The position numbers were made by a program, and so were the translations under genes. This document shows positions 16,436 to 25,482 of a stretch of 64,000 bases of DNA, piece by piece. Positions within the stretch are counted from its first letter, which is position 1, and every line of letters starts with the position of its first letter. Location: assembly GCF_048565625.1 (NCBI RefSeq), contig NZ_JBLZUR010000002.1, positions 1,054,001 to 1,118,000 on the forward strand, written 5' to 3'. The notes under the pieces were generated by a model. The model was not told the DNA's origin, did not search any database, and saw only the letters and a program-made list of their open reading frames with translations. This stretch comes from JBLZUR01 sp048565625. Lineage in GTDB: Bacteria > Pseudomonadota > Alphaproteobacteria > Sphingomonadales > Sphingomonadaceae.

Positions 16436-16516
16436 GAGGGAGAGAGGGGACGGGATTTCGTGACGGGTTGGAGGTCGAGAGAGAGTCTTCGGCCGCCCGT
16501 CGCGGAGTACATCCCG
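16436..16516 (+). promoter_or_regulatory. Structured 5' leader, copy B (in front of parB-like gene)
   Basis: Closely similar to copy A: GAG-rich 5' part, CGTGACGGGTTGGAGG and GCCCGTCGCGGAG conserved. GACGGG (16462-16467) pairs with CCCGTC (16496-16501); the inner stem differs in sequence (GGTCGAG/CTTCGGCC with a wobble pair) but is kept, a hint of compensatory change. The leader ends directly at the ATG at 16517. Confidence 0.65.
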
Positions 16517-18643
16517 ATGGCTACTGCGGTTCAGAAGATCACTCTCGCGTCCTCGCGCGACATCCCCTTCAACAAGCTGGTCCTGAGCCAGTCGAACGTC
16601 CGGCGCGTGAAGGCCGGCGTTTCGATCGAAGACCTGGCGGCCTCGATCGCCCGGCGGGGCCTGATCCAGAGCATCAGCGTCGTGCCCGTCGCTGACGCTG
16701 AGGGCAACGAGACCGGCATGTTCGAGGTGCCCGCTGGCGGCCGCCGCTTCCGCGCGCTGGAGATGCTGGTCAAGCAGAAGCGCCTCGCCAAGATCGCGTC
16801 GGTGCCCTGTGTCGTGCGTGAGCGCGACAGCGCCATCCTCGCCGAAGAGGTCTCCCTCGCCGAGAATATCGAGCGCGCACCGCTGCATCCCCTCGACCAG
16901 TACCGCGCCTTCCAGGACATGCGCGACAAGGGCATGACCGAGGAGGAGATCGCTGCGGCCTTCTTCGTGCCGGCTCAGGTCGTGAAACAGCGGCTGCGGC
17001 TCGCCTCCGTGTCGCCCATGCTGCTCGAGGTCTACGCCGACGACGGCATGACGCTGGAGCAGCTCATGGCTTTCACCGTGTCGACCGATCACGCTCGCCA
17101 GGAGCAAGTTTGGGACGCGGTCAAGGACGCCTGGTCCAAGGAGCCGTACCAGATCCGGCGCATGCTTACCGAGACCACGGTGCGCGCCTCGGACAAGCGG
17201 GCATTGTTCGTCGGCATCGATGCCTATGAAGATGCCGGCGGCGTCACCACGCGTGACCTCTTCCAGTCCGACGACGGAGGATGGCTGGATAACGCAGCCC
17301 TGCTCGACCGTCTGGTCGCGGAGAAGCTGAAGGCTGCGGCGGAGACGATCGCGGCGGAAGGCTGGAAGTGGATCGAGGTCGCGGCCAGCTTCCCCTATGA
17401 CGTGACGCACGGCCTGCGCGAACTGGAGGGCGAACCCCTCGATCTCTCGGCTGAGGAACAGGCCACCATCGCGGCGCTCAACACCGAATATCAGAAGCTC
17501 GAGGTCGAATATGAGGGCGCCGACGAGCTGCCGGACGAGGTCGATCAGCGCCTCGGCGAGATCGAGACGGCGCTCGCTGCTTTCGAGACCCGGCCGGTGC
17601 GCTTCGATCCGGACGACATCCACCGCGCGGGCGCGTTCATCAGCATCGCCCATGACGGCAGTCTCGACATCGACCGCGGTTACGTACGGCCCGAGGACGA
17701 AGCGCCGACCGAGCCCGAGGGCGAGTCCGGCGCGGAAGCCGGCCGTGATCCGGCCGAGCCCGTGGTGCAGCGGGCGGTCATCACCATCGGCGGGCAGCCT
17801 GCCGAGCCCGACGACGACGAGGACGACGGCGTCATCAAGCCGCTGCCGGAACGCCTGGTCGTCGAGCTGACCGCCTATCGCACGCTCGCGCTGCGCAACG
17901 CCGTTGCCGAGAATCCGCATGTCGCCATGACGGCGCTGCTTCACAAGCTCGTGTCGGACACCTTCATGACCCGGATGTATACCGGCGCCATGGAGGCCGG
18001 AGTGAAGCACGTCTTCTTCCCGGCCCAGGACGATGCGCTGAAGGACAGTCCGTCGGCACGCGCGGTGCAGGACCGCCACGCCGCCTGGGCGGGCGACATC
18101 CCGAAGGACGACGATGGCTTGTGGGACTGGCTCGCGGGCTTGGACGATGCGAGCCGGATGGCGCTGCTCGCACATTGCGTCAGCTATGGCGTCAACGCTC
18201 TCTATGAGCGTCCGAACCCCCACAGCGCCAGCGGCGTATCTCAGCATACGCTGGACATGCGGCTCGCCCAGGCCGATCGCCTCACCAGGGCGACCGGGCT
18301 CGATCTGGTCGAAGCCGGTTGGCGTCCGACATTCGGCAACTACCTCAACCGGGTGACCAAGCCCCGCATACTGCAGGCAGTCCGCGAGGGCGCCGGCGAG
18401 CAGGCCGCGCAGCTCATCGACCATCTGAAGAAGGGCGACATGGCCAAGGAGGCGGAGCGCCTGCTGGCCGACACCGGTTGGCTACCCGAGCCGTTGCGCC
18501 TGGTCGCAGAGGTCGAGGCGTCCACGCCGGATACCGAGGTCGATGGCGAGGATGACGGCGCGGCGCTGCCTGACTTCCTCGCGGGCGAGGACGAGGAATC
18601 CGCCGGCGACGACGAGGACCATGAGCTGGTCGCGGCCGAGTGA
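16517..18643 (+). CDS. parB: Large ParB/RepB-like nuclease-fold protein
   Basis: A 708-residue protein. The ParB N-terminal domain spans about 15-120 (IPFNKLVLSQSNVRR, SIARRGLIQSISVVPV, GGRRFRAL, EVSLAENIERAPLHPLDQYRAF), followed by an HTH region (MTEEEIAAAFFVPAQVVKQRLRLA). The rest, about 450 residues, is an alphaproteobacterial extension with an acidic stretch near 395-440. This protein is a regular member of ICE maintenance regions, where it is thought to help partition or replication of the excised form together with ParA at 32 kb. The start at 16517 was chosen because the ParB domain begins there and the leader ends there; upstream open frame is antisense shadow of ardC. Confidence 0.85.
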   Translation: MATAVQKITLASSRDIPFNKLVLSQSNVRRVKAGVSIEDLAASIARRGLIQSISVVPVADAEGNETGMFEVPAGGRRFRALEMLVKQKRLAKIASVPCVVRERDSAILAEEVSLAENIERAPLHPLDQYRAFQDMRDKGMTEEEIAAAFFVPAQVVKQRLRLASVSPMLLEVYADDGMTLEQLMAFTVSTDHARQEQVWDAVKDAWSKEPYQIRRMLTETTVRASDKRALFVGIDAYEDAGGVTTRDLFQSDDGGWLDNAALLDRLVAEKLKAAAETIAAEGWKWIEVAASFPYDVTHGLRELEGEPLDLSAEEQATIAALNTEYQKLEVEYEGADELPDEVDQRLGEIETALAAFETRPVRFDPDDIHRAGAFISIAHDGSLDIDRGYVRPEDEAPTEPEGESGAEAGRDPAEPVVQRAVITIGGQPAEPDDDEDDGVIKPLPERLVVELTAYRTLALRNAVAENPHVAMTALLHKLVSDTFMTRMYTGAMEAGVKHVFFPAQDDALKDSPSARAVQDRHAAWAGDIPKDDDGLWDWLAGLDDASRMALLAHCVSYGVNALYERPNPHSASGVSQHTLDMRLAQADRLTRATGLDLVEAGWRPTFGNYLNRVTKPRILQAVREGAGEQAAQLIDHLKKGDMAKEAERLLADTGWLPEPLRLVAEVEASTPDTEVDGEDDGAALPDFLAGEDEESAGDDEDHELVAAE

Positions 18644-18703
18644 TCGCCAAGGCGGAGCGGCTTCGGCTGCTCCGCCCATCCTTCGAACTAACGATCCTTT
18701 CCG

Positions 18704-18728
18704 AGCCCGGCCCAGCGCCGGGCTTTTT
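18704..18728 (+). terminator. Intrinsic terminator after the parB-like gene
   Basis: AGCCCGGC / GCCGGGCT stem with a 5-nt loop, followed by TTTTT. A second stem GGCGGAGC/GCTCCGCC lies just upstream at about 18651-18686. Confidence 0.8.
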
Positions 18729-18745
18729 CGTCTCAGGAGCCCGCC

Positions 18746-19159
18746 ATGATCAATTTCTTCACCCGCTTTTCCTGCCTTCTCGACGTCGGCACCCCCGCGA
18801 ACGCCGTGCGCGCCTTCGACATCTACACCGCGCTGATGGCCGAGAACGCCAGCGAGGATCCCCCCGCCGAGCCGTTTCTGCTCTCGCTGACGCCAGAACA
18901 TGGGCCCGCCCGGCTCTGGCTCCGCGATCCGGGCAGCGCCGACCAGCAACTTCTCATCACCTTCGTGACGCGCTGCGCCGAAGCATTCGGGCTGACCGGG
19001 CGCTGGGGATTTCAATGGGCCAACATCGCGTCCGATCCCGTGGTGAACGGCTTCTACGGCGGCGCTCATGTGCTCGACCTCTCGACCGGCGCGACGCTCG
19101 AGTGGATGAGCACAGGACGCTGGCTGGCGGACCGCCTGGCGGAAAGGGATGCGCGATGA
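18746..19159 (+). CDS. Conserved-looking ICE protein of unknown function
   Basis: A 137-residue soluble protein I do not recognise. It begins MINFFTRFSCLLDVGTP and has a run WGFQWANIASD and a C-terminal LSTGATLEWMSTGRWLADRLAER. No signal peptide, metal motif or DNA-binding motif is visible. It sits behind a strong terminator with ribosome site AGGAG and overlaps the next gene by ATGA, so the two are co-translated. Codon use is like the neighbouring ICE genes. Confidence 0.7.
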   Translation: MINFFTRFSCLLDVGTPANAVRAFDIYTALMAENASEDPPAEPFLLSLTPEHGPARLWLRDPGSADQQLLITFVTRCAEAFGLTGRWGFQWANIASDPVVNGFYGGAHVLDLSTGATLEWMSTGRWLADRLAERDAR

Positions 19160-19380
19160 GCATTCCCGACCACGCCCGCACCAATTTCCAGACCTTGCTG
19201 CGCGCCGCGATGGGCGGCGACCTCGCGCTGATGGAATGCACCGAGGTCGCGACCGGCGAGACCCGCTACGTCATCTGCGCCGTTGGGCGCGACGGCGGCG
19301 AATTCGTGTTCACGCCGTTTGGCCATCTGGCGGACGGCGATCCTTTCGAGCTCTACCGCCCGCCGGAGGCATCGGCATAG
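19156..19380 (+). CDS. Small DUF6117-like ICE protein
   Basis: A 74-residue protein: HARTNFQTLLRAAMGGDLALMECTEVATGE, then a beta-rich C terminus ending in FGHLADGDPFELYRPP. It resembles the small DUF6117 proteins of alphaproteobacterial mobile elements; function unknown. Its ATG overlaps the previous stop (ATGA). The longer open frame upstream is a shadow. Confidence 0.7.
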   Translation: MSIPDHARTNFQTLLRAAMGGDLALMECTEVATGETRYVICAVGRDGGEFVFTPFGHLADGDPFELYRPPEASA

Positions 19381-19574
19381 GCATCGGGGCGCTGGTCGCC
19401 GGCGAGCACCGCTTCAACCTCAGCTCTGATGCTCCTGGGGACCTAGCGGCAAGCACAAGCTCGAGCATGCGCCACATGCCATGCGATCCTCTGATCTTTC
19501 GACGGTCGTTCTGGCATCGGGTTGTCCTCGTGCCATGCCTTGTTCACAAGCCTTGTCCCCTCTGAGGCCGATCC

Positions 19575-19700
19575 TGGCGTAGAACCTCTGCCAGACCGCC
19601 ACTTCCCACTGCCCGTCGACGCCGGCGAAGCCGATCGGCCGGTGCTTCGGGTTGGCGTCCGGCTTGTTTCCCTACGAGAGCTTAGCCTCCCATCCGCACC
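19575..19700 (-). pseudogene. Fragment of a small unknown gene with an internal stop
   Basis: On the minus strand this stretch reads coding-like protein: GWEAKLS, a stop, then GNKPDANPKHRPIGFAGVDG and QWEVAVWQRFYARI in the same frame. The tone is that of a conserved small ICE protein, but I cannot name it. There is no intact start and the frame decays at both ends. Apart from it, the 360-base interval 19381-19740 shows no gene. Confidence 0.45.
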
Positions 19701-19740
19701 TCCGGAAGCCGGTGCGACAGGCCGGGTTACGCCCACGTCA

Positions 19741-19833
19741 GAGTGAGAGGGTGGCCGAGACGGGTTGAGTCCGTCCGGTCGAGAGAGAGCGCCGGGCAGG
19801 CTCGTTCCTGCCCCGCTCTCCGAGGTTCCACTC
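19741..19833 (+). promoter_or_regulatory. Structured 5' leader, copy C (in front of strawberry-notch gene)
   Basis: It shares the GAGTGAGAGG start, GAGACGGGTTGAG and GAGAGAG elements with copies A and B. Here GACGG (19759-19763) pairs with CCGTC just 7 nt downstream, and a separate perfect 7-bp stem GGGCAGG/CCTGCCC occupies 19794-19813. It is the most diverged copy. Confidence 0.5.
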
Positions 19834-20835
19834 ATGCTCCATGCTTCGATCCCTGCCGCCAAGGCGACCTCGCTTCCGCTCGCGCCGGACGCGCCCCCGG
19901 CCGCCGCCATTCTCGCCGCCGCCGGCCATCTCCTTCCTCATCTCGAACAGGGCCGCGCGATCGACGCCGCGATCCTGCGTTCGGCCATGGAAAAGGCCCT
20001 CGGCGCCTCTGACGCCACTGGCGCCTGGGACTGGAAGACGGCCTACGACGCCTGCGAGGCGGCGACGGTGCTTTTCCTGCGCAAATACGGAAAGCCGCTT
20101 TTCCGCAAGGCCTCGTCTCCGGCTGCACGGCTCGCCGCGCTCGGCAAGATCGCCGGTCTGCTGCCTACGCACACGCGCCGGTCCGAGGAAGCCCAAGCCT
20201 TCCAGCAATTCTCGACTCCGACGCCGCTCGGTATCGCGGCCTTGACCGCCGCGGCACTCACACCCGCCGACCGTGTGCTGGAGCCCTCGGCCGGCACGGG
20301 CATGCTCGCGATCCTCGCGGAGATCGCCGGCTGCGATCTCATCCTCAACGAGCTGGCCGAGACCCGCGCCGATCTGCTCGCCTCTTTCTTTCCCGCCGTT
20401 GCCGTCACGCGTTTCGATGCGGCCCAAATCGACGATCATCTCGACCGCGCCGCCATCCCCAGCGTCGTCATCATGAACCCGCCATTCTCAGTCATGGCGA
20501 ACGTCTCCGGTCGCGTCGCCGACGCCGCCTATCGCCACATCGCTTCCGCTCTGGCGCGGCTCGCGCCGGGCGGCCGACTGGTTGCGATCACCGGCTCGAA
20601 TTTCTCGCCCGACCTGCCGGCCTGGCGGGACAGCTTCATCCGGCTGCAGGCGCGCGGGCGCATCGTGTTCACCGCGCCGATCGCGGGCTCGGTCTATGCC
20701 AAGCACGGCACGACCATCGAAACGCGCCTTACCGTCATCGACAAGTCGCCTGCCGAGGATGCTGCGAGCTTCCCGCATCCCCCGGCATTGCGCCCGATGT
20801 GGCGACGCTGCTCGCCTGGATCGAACGGGACATAG
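19834..20835 (+). CDS. Strawberry-notch-family protein, N-terminal part with SAM methyltransferase domain (frameshifted)
   Basis: A 333-codon frame forming the front part of a strawberry-notch-type protein. It contains a class I SAM-dependent methyltransferase fold: FQQFSTPTPLGIAAL, VLEPSAGTGMLAIL (about 149-162) and NPPFS (about 214-218, the N6-adenine/N4-cytosine-type NPPF motif). The last ~20 codons are out of frame: a single missing G near 20775 moves the true continuation (ASPGIAPDVATLLAW) into the next frame. Intact homologues carry methyltransferase and helicase on one chain of about 1,440 residues. The start at 19834 follows the leader and GAGG. Role in DNA modification or replication of the ICE is inferred. 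Confidence 0.8.
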   Translation: MLHASIPAAKATSLPLAPDAPPAAAILAAAGHLLPHLEQGRAIDAAILRSAMEKALGASDATGAWDWKTAYDACEAATVLFLRKYGKPLFRKASSPAARLAALGKIAGLLPTHTRRSEEAQAFQQFSTPTPLGIAALTAAALTPADRVLEPSAGTGMLAILAEIAGCDLILNELAETRADLLASFFPAVAVTRFDAAQIDDHLDRAAIPSVVIMNPPFSVMANVSGRVADAAYRHIASALARLAPGGRLVAITGSNFSPDLPAWRDSFIRLQARGRIVFTAPIAGSVYAKHGTTIETRLTVIDKSPAEDAASFPHPPALRPMWRRCSPGSNGT

Positions 20836-23800
20836 CTCCGCGCACGGCCGTCGAACTTCCTAAAGCCACGCGCGTCGCCGCGCCGCGCACCGTTCGGGGG
20901 TATCTCGCTCGGGGCGCGAACGCCACACCCGTCCGCCGCATTGCCCAGGTCGAGGGCGCGCCGCTCGACTATGACCCCGTCGACTGGACGCCTCCCGAAG
21001 GGGGCCGCCTTTCGAACGCGATCTACGAGGCCTACTCACTTCAGTCGATCTGCATCCCAGGCGCGCAGCCCCATCCCACCAAATTGGTGCAGTCGGCCGC
21101 CATGGCATCGATCGCGCCCCCTAAGCCGAGCTATCGCCCGACGCTTCCGGCCGCGATCGTCACCGAGGGTGTGCTGTCCGATGCCCAGCTTGAGACCGTT
21201 GTCTATGCCGGCGAGGCCCATGGCGAATATCTCGCTGGCGCCTGGACCGTTGACGAGACCGGCGATCTCGTCGCCGCCGCGCGGGACGACGCGCCTGACG
21301 CCATTCGCTTCCGCCGAGGCTTCATGCTCGGCGACGGCACCGGCGCCGGCAAAGGTCGCCAATCCGCCGGCATCATCCTCGACAACTGGCTGCAGGGTCG
21401 CCGCAAGGCAATTTGGATCTCGAAGTCCCACAAGCTGCTGGAGGATGCGCAGCGCGACTGGTCGGCGCTCGGTATGGAGCGCCTGCTGGTCACGCCCCTG
21501 TCGCGCTTCCCGCAGGGCACGCCCATCCGGCTGAACGAAGGCGTCCTATTCACCACCTATGCTACGCTACGGTCCGACGACCGGGGCGAGAAGCTTTCGC
21601 GGGTCAAGCAGATCGTCGAATGGTTGGGCTCCGATTTCGATGGAGTGATCATCTTCGACGAAAGCCACGCGATGCAGAATGCCGGAGGCGGGAAGGGAGA
21701 ACGGGGCGACGTTGCGCCTTCGCAGCAAGGCCGTGCGGGGCTCCGGCTCCAGCACGCGCTTCCGAACGCCCGGGTCGTCTACGTGTCGGCGACCGGCGCG
21801 ACGACCGTCCACAATCTTGCCTATGCCCAACGGCTCGGCCTGTGGGGCGGCGACGACTTCCCCTTCGCCAATCGCGCCGAGTTCGTCGAGGCCGTGGAGA
21901 ATGGCGGCGTCGCGGCCATGGAAGTGCTCGCCCGCGACCTGCGCGCGCTCGGCCTCTACACGGCCCGGTCGCTCTCCTATGATGGCGTCGAATATGAGCT
22001 GGTCGAGCATCAGCTCACCCCTGAGCAGACCCGCATCTACGATGCGTATGCCGGCGCCTTCGCCATCATCCACAATCATCTCGATGCGGCGATGCAGGCC
22101 GCCAACATCACCGGCTCGACGGGGACGCTGAACCGGCAGGCGAAGTCGGCCGCGCGAAGCGCCTTCGAGAGCGCCAAGCAGCGCTTCTTCGGCCATCTGC
22201 TGACCAGCATGAAGACGCCGACGCTGATCCGTTCGATCGAGCAGGACCTTGCCAGCGGCCACACCGCTGTCATCCAGATAGTCTCGACCGGCGAAGCTCT
22301 GATGGAACGGCGCCTGGCCGAGATCCCGACCGAGGAATGGAACGACGTGCGTGTCGACATTACGCCGCGCGAATATGTTCTCGACTACCTCGCCCATTCC
22401 TTCCCGGTGCAGCTTTACGAGCCGTTCTCCGACAGCGAGGGCAATCTGTCGTCGCGGCCGGTCTACCGAGACGGCCAGCCCGTCGAGAGCCGTGAGGCCG
22501 TCGCCCGTCGCGACGAACTGATCGAGCGTCTTGCATCGCTGGAGCCCGTTCCTGGCGCGCTCGACCAGATCGTCCAGCGCTTCGGCACCGATCTCGTCGC
22601 CGAGGTCACCGGCCGCTCGCGCCGCGTCGTGCGCAAGGGCGAACGCCTTGCAGTCGAGAACCGGGCAGGATCGGCCAATCTTGCCGAGGCGGCCGCCTTC
22701 ATGGATGACCAGAAGCGCATCCTCATCTTCTCGGATGCCGGCGGCACGGGGCGCAGCTATCACGCGGACCTTGGCGCGAAGAATCAACGCCTGCGCATCC
22801 ATTATCTGCTGGAGCCCGGGTGGAAGGCTGACGCTGCGATCCAGGGGCTCGGTCGTACCAACCGCACCAACCAGGCGCAGCCGCCGCTCTTCCGGCCGAT
22901 CGCCAGCGACGTGAAGGCCGAGAAGCGCTTCCTCTCGACGATCGCGCGTCGGCTCGACACGCTCGGCGCCATCACGCGCGGTCAGCGCCAGACCGGCGGC
23001 CAGGGCCTGTTCCGTCCCGAGGACAATCTGGAAAGCCCTTACGCCCGCGATGCGTTGCGCCAGCTCTATCTCCTGCTCGTTCGCGGCAGGGTCGAGGACT
23101 GCTCGCTCCACCGCTTCGAGTCCGCCACCGGCCTGAAGCTCACGGACGACAACGGCATCAAGGACGAGCTGCCGCCGATCACCACCTTCCTCAACCGCCT
23201 GCTGGCCCTGACCATCGATTTGCAGGGCGTGCTGTTCACGGCGTTCGAGCAGCTCCTGACCGCCAAGGTCGAGGGCGCGATCCGCAGCGGCGTCTACGAC
23301 ATCGGGCTTGAAACGCTGCAGGCCGAGAGCTTCATCGTTACCGACGCCCAAGTAATCCACACCCATCCGGGCAGCAGCGCGGAAACGCGGCTTCTCACCA
23401 TCACCCGCCGGGAGCGCAATCATCCGACGAGCTTGGCCGATGCGCTCGACCATCTCTCCGATCCACAGACGCGATTGCTGGTCAACAGCCGCTCGGGGCG
23501 CGCCGCCGTGCAAATTCCCGCGTCGTCAATGATGCTCGACGATGGCGAGATCGAGCGGCGAGTCTGCCTGATCCGGCCAATGGAGCAGCACTATGCGCCG
23601 CAGCGCATGATGGAGGAGAGTCATTGGGAGGAAGTCGATCGCGCCGCCTTCGCTGCCGCGTGGTGGGCGGAGCTGAACGACGTGCCGGATTTCTCTGACA
23701 GCACCATCCATATCGTCACCGGCCTGCTGCTGCCGATCTGGAAGCGGTTGCCGAACGAGTCGACCCGCGTCTACCGGCTACAGACCGATGCCGGCGAGCG

Positions 23801-24152
23801 CATGATCGGCCGGCGCGTCTCGCCCGCCTGGGCGGCGAACGCCGTCACGACGGGGGCCGCGTCGCTGACCCCGGAGCAGGCCTTCACCGCTCTGATGGAC
23901 GGCACCACGATCCTTTACCTCACCGAGGGCCTCCAGCTTCGGCGCGCCCGCATCATGGGCGCCCAGCGGTTGGAACTGACCGGCTTCACCGAGGCGATGC
24001 GGGATCGGCTGCGGGCCTATGGCCTGTTCAGCGAGATCATCTCCTGGAAGCTGCGCTTCTTCGTCCCCTTCGACGGCGCCGGGCCAGCCATCCTCGCCAA
24101 GTTGCTCGACACCTTCCCGATCGCGCGCGTCTCAGAGCGGGAGGCCGCGTGA
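20799..24152 (+). CDS. Strawberry-notch-family helicase, C-terminal part (frameshifted from 19834)
   Basis: A 1117-codon frame carrying the P-loop helicase part of a strawberry-notch (SNO) family protein. Walker A-like GDGTGAGKGRQ lies at about 178-188, motif II FDESHAMQN near 286-294, SATGAT near 330, and the second lobe has ILIFSDAGGTGRSYH and IQGLGRTNRTNQAQPPLF. The family is SF2-like and common in phages and alphaproteobacterial elements. Reading could initiate at the GTG at 20799, giving a free helicase, or the pair is a broken gene. The junction needs only one inserted base to restore a single frame with 19834. Confidence 0.85.
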   Translation: MATLLAWIERDIAPRTAVELPKATRVAAPRTVRGYLARGANATPVRRIAQVEGAPLDYDPVDWTPPEGGRLSNAIYEAYSLQSICIPGAQPHPTKLVQSAAMASIAPPKPSYRPTLPAAIVTEGVLSDAQLETVVYAGEAHGEYLAGAWTVDETGDLVAAARDDAPDAIRFRRGFMLGDGTGAGKGRQSAGIILDNWLQGRRKAIWISKSHKLLEDAQRDWSALGMERLLVTPLSRFPQGTPIRLNEGVLFTTYATLRSDDRGEKLSRVKQIVEWLGSDFDGVIIFDESHAMQNAGGGKGERGDVAPSQQGRAGLRLQHALPNARVVYVSATGATTVHNLAYAQRLGLWGGDDFPFANRAEFVEAVENGGVAAMEVLARDLRALGLYTARSLSYDGVEYELVEHQLTPEQTRIYDAYAGAFAIIHNHLDAAMQAANITGSTGTLNRQAKSAARSAFESAKQRFFGHLLTSMKTPTLIRSIEQDLASGHTAVIQIVSTGEALMERRLAEIPTEEWNDVRVDITPREYVLDYLAHSFPVQLYEPFSDSEGNLSSRPVYRDGQPVESREAVARRDELIERLASLEPVPGALDQIVQRFGTDLVAEVTGRSRRVVRKGERLAVENRAGSANLAEAAAFMDDQKRILIFSDAGGTGRSYHADLGAKNQRLRIHYLLEPGWKADAAIQGLGRTNRTNQAQPPLFRPIASDVKAEKRFLSTIARRLDTLGAITRGQRQTGGQGLFRPEDNLESPYARDALRQLYLLLVRGRVEDCSLHRFESATGLKLTDDNGIKDELPPITTFLNRLLALTIDLQGVLFTAFEQLLTAKVEGAIRSGVYDIGLETLQAESFIVTDAQVIHTHPGSSAETRLLTITRRERNHPTSLADALDHLSDPQTRLLVNSRSGRAAVQIPASSMMLDDGEIERRVCLIRPMEQHYAPQRMMEESHWEEVDRAAFAAAWWAELNDVPDFSDSTIHIVTGLLLPIWKRLPNESTRVYRLQTDAGERMIGRRVSPAWAANAVTTGAASLTPEQAFTALMDGTTILYLTEGLQLRRARIMGAQRLELTGFTEAMRDRLRAYGLFSEIISWKLRFFVPFDGAGPAILAKLLDTFPIARVSEREAA

Positions 24153-25189
24153 TGGCACGTAAGGATGCTTCCGATCTCGCGCACTGTCTCGGCCGGCAGG
24201 CCGAGGCGGTGTGCCGGCACTATCTTTCGAGCGGCCGCCGCGAAGGCAACTACTGGCTGGTCGGCGACGTGCGCAACGCGGCCGGACGCTCGATGTACGT
24301 CCGGCTCAAGGACACGCCGAAAGGCCCAGCCGGTAAATGGACCGACGCGGCGACCGGCGAACATGGCGATCTCCTCGACGTCATCCGGGAGAGCTGCGGC
24401 CTCATCGCCTTCAAGGACGTCGCCGATGAGGCCCGGACCTTCCTCTCGATGCCGCCGCCCGAGCCGCAACTTGGGGAGCACCAGCGGCAAAGCCCGGCAC
24501 CACATGGCTCCCCCGAAGCGGCACGCCGCCTGATCCGCATGTCGCAGCCGATCTATGGCACGCTCGTACAGGCGTATTTACGGGAACGCGGCATTACGGA
24601 TTTACGCGGAGCCGGAAGCCTGCATTTCCATCCGCGATGCTACTATCGCCCTGACGAGCATTCGCCGACCGAGACCTGGCCGGCGATGATTGCGGCAGTC
24701 ACCGACCTCGACGGCAAGATCACCGGGGCGCATCGCACCTGGCTCGATCCGCGCCGCCGTGACAAAGCGCCAATCGACACGCCGAGGCGGGCGATGGGCG
24801 ATCTCCTGGGAAACGCTGTCCGCTTCGGCATCGGCAACGATGTGATGGCGGCCGGCGAAGGCATCGAGACCGTCCTGTCGCTCCGGCAAGTCCTTCCCGA
24901 CATGCCGATGCTGGCGGCGCTCTCAGCGGCGCATCTCGCCGCCATCCTGTTCCCCGACACGCTGCGGCGGCTCTACATCGTCCGCGACAAGGATCCGGCC
25001 GGCGACGGTGCGCGCGATACCCTGATCGAACGGGCCGACGCGGCCGGGATCGAGGCGATCGTCATCTCGCCCGAGCTGGGCGACGTCAACGAGGATCTGC
25101 GCACCCTCGGCCTGGAGGCACTGTGCATGGAAGCCCGGTTGCAGGTCGCGCCGCAGGATGTCGCGCGGTTCATGGCGTTTGCTGCATAG
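24152..25189 (+). CDS. DNA primase-like protein with TOPRIM domain (DUF7146 type)
   Basis: A 345-residue protein. The N-terminal part (VCRHYLSSGRREGNYWLVGD, KWTDAATGEHGDLLDVI) resembles the CHC2-lacking primase leader of mobile-element primases; residues 120-210 are the DUF7146-like linker (AYLRERGIT, LHFHPRCYY, ITGAHRTWLDP). The TOPRIM domain has AAGEGIETVLSL (Glu about 235) and YIVRDKDPAGDGA (Asp-x-Asp). It should synthesise primers on single-stranded ICE DNA after transfer. The start overlaps the helicase stop (TGATG). Confidence 0.82.
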   Translation: MARKDASDLAHCLGRQAEAVCRHYLSSGRREGNYWLVGDVRNAAGRSMYVRLKDTPKGPAGKWTDAATGEHGDLLDVIRESCGLIAFKDVADEARTFLSMPPPEPQLGEHQRQSPAPHGSPEAARRLIRMSQPIYGTLVQAYLRERGITDLRGAGSLHFHPRCYYRPDEHSPTETWPAMIAAVTDLDGKITGAHRTWLDPRRRDKAPIDTPRRAMGDLLGNAVRFGIGNDVMAAGEGIETVLSLRQVLPDMPMLAALSAAHLAAILFPDTLRRLYIVRDKDPAGDGARDTLIERADAAGIEAIVISPELGDVNEDLRTLGLEALCMEARLQVAPQDVARFMAFAA

Positions 25190-25482
25190 CCGGCAAGAGA
25201 ACGGGCGTGCGGATCGCCGACGTGCTCGGCGGATGCATCGATCCGTCCGGGGGACCGCGCCTCGGCCTTCGAGAGGGCGATCGGCCCACAAGCCGGCCAA
25301 CCGGGCAATGGCGGCGGCCGACTATTTTCCGGCGGCCCTGCGGGCCTTTCCATCGCGAGGCAAAATAGCCGGCCTTAGCCATCGAGCCCTGCGCTCGCGC
25401 TCCGGGTGCCCGGCCGTCCGGCCCGTGGGCTTCGTCGCCATGAAGGCCGCGACGGCAAGCGGTCCAATCGACGGAGCATCCC

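Noticed and set aside
15827..16516. Extension of the ParB-like frame to the left
   Set aside because: It overlaps ardC, has no ParB-family sequence, and runs through the hairpin and structured leader; the ATG at 16517 is the natural start.
16433..18424. 663-codon open frame antisense to the parB-like gene
   Set aside because: High-GC antisense shadow; no family features, while the plus strand carries clear ParB motifs.
21567..23513. 648-codon antisense open frame in the strawberry-notch helicase
   Set aside because: Mirror frame of a GC-rich gene; the sense strand shows helicase motifs throughout.
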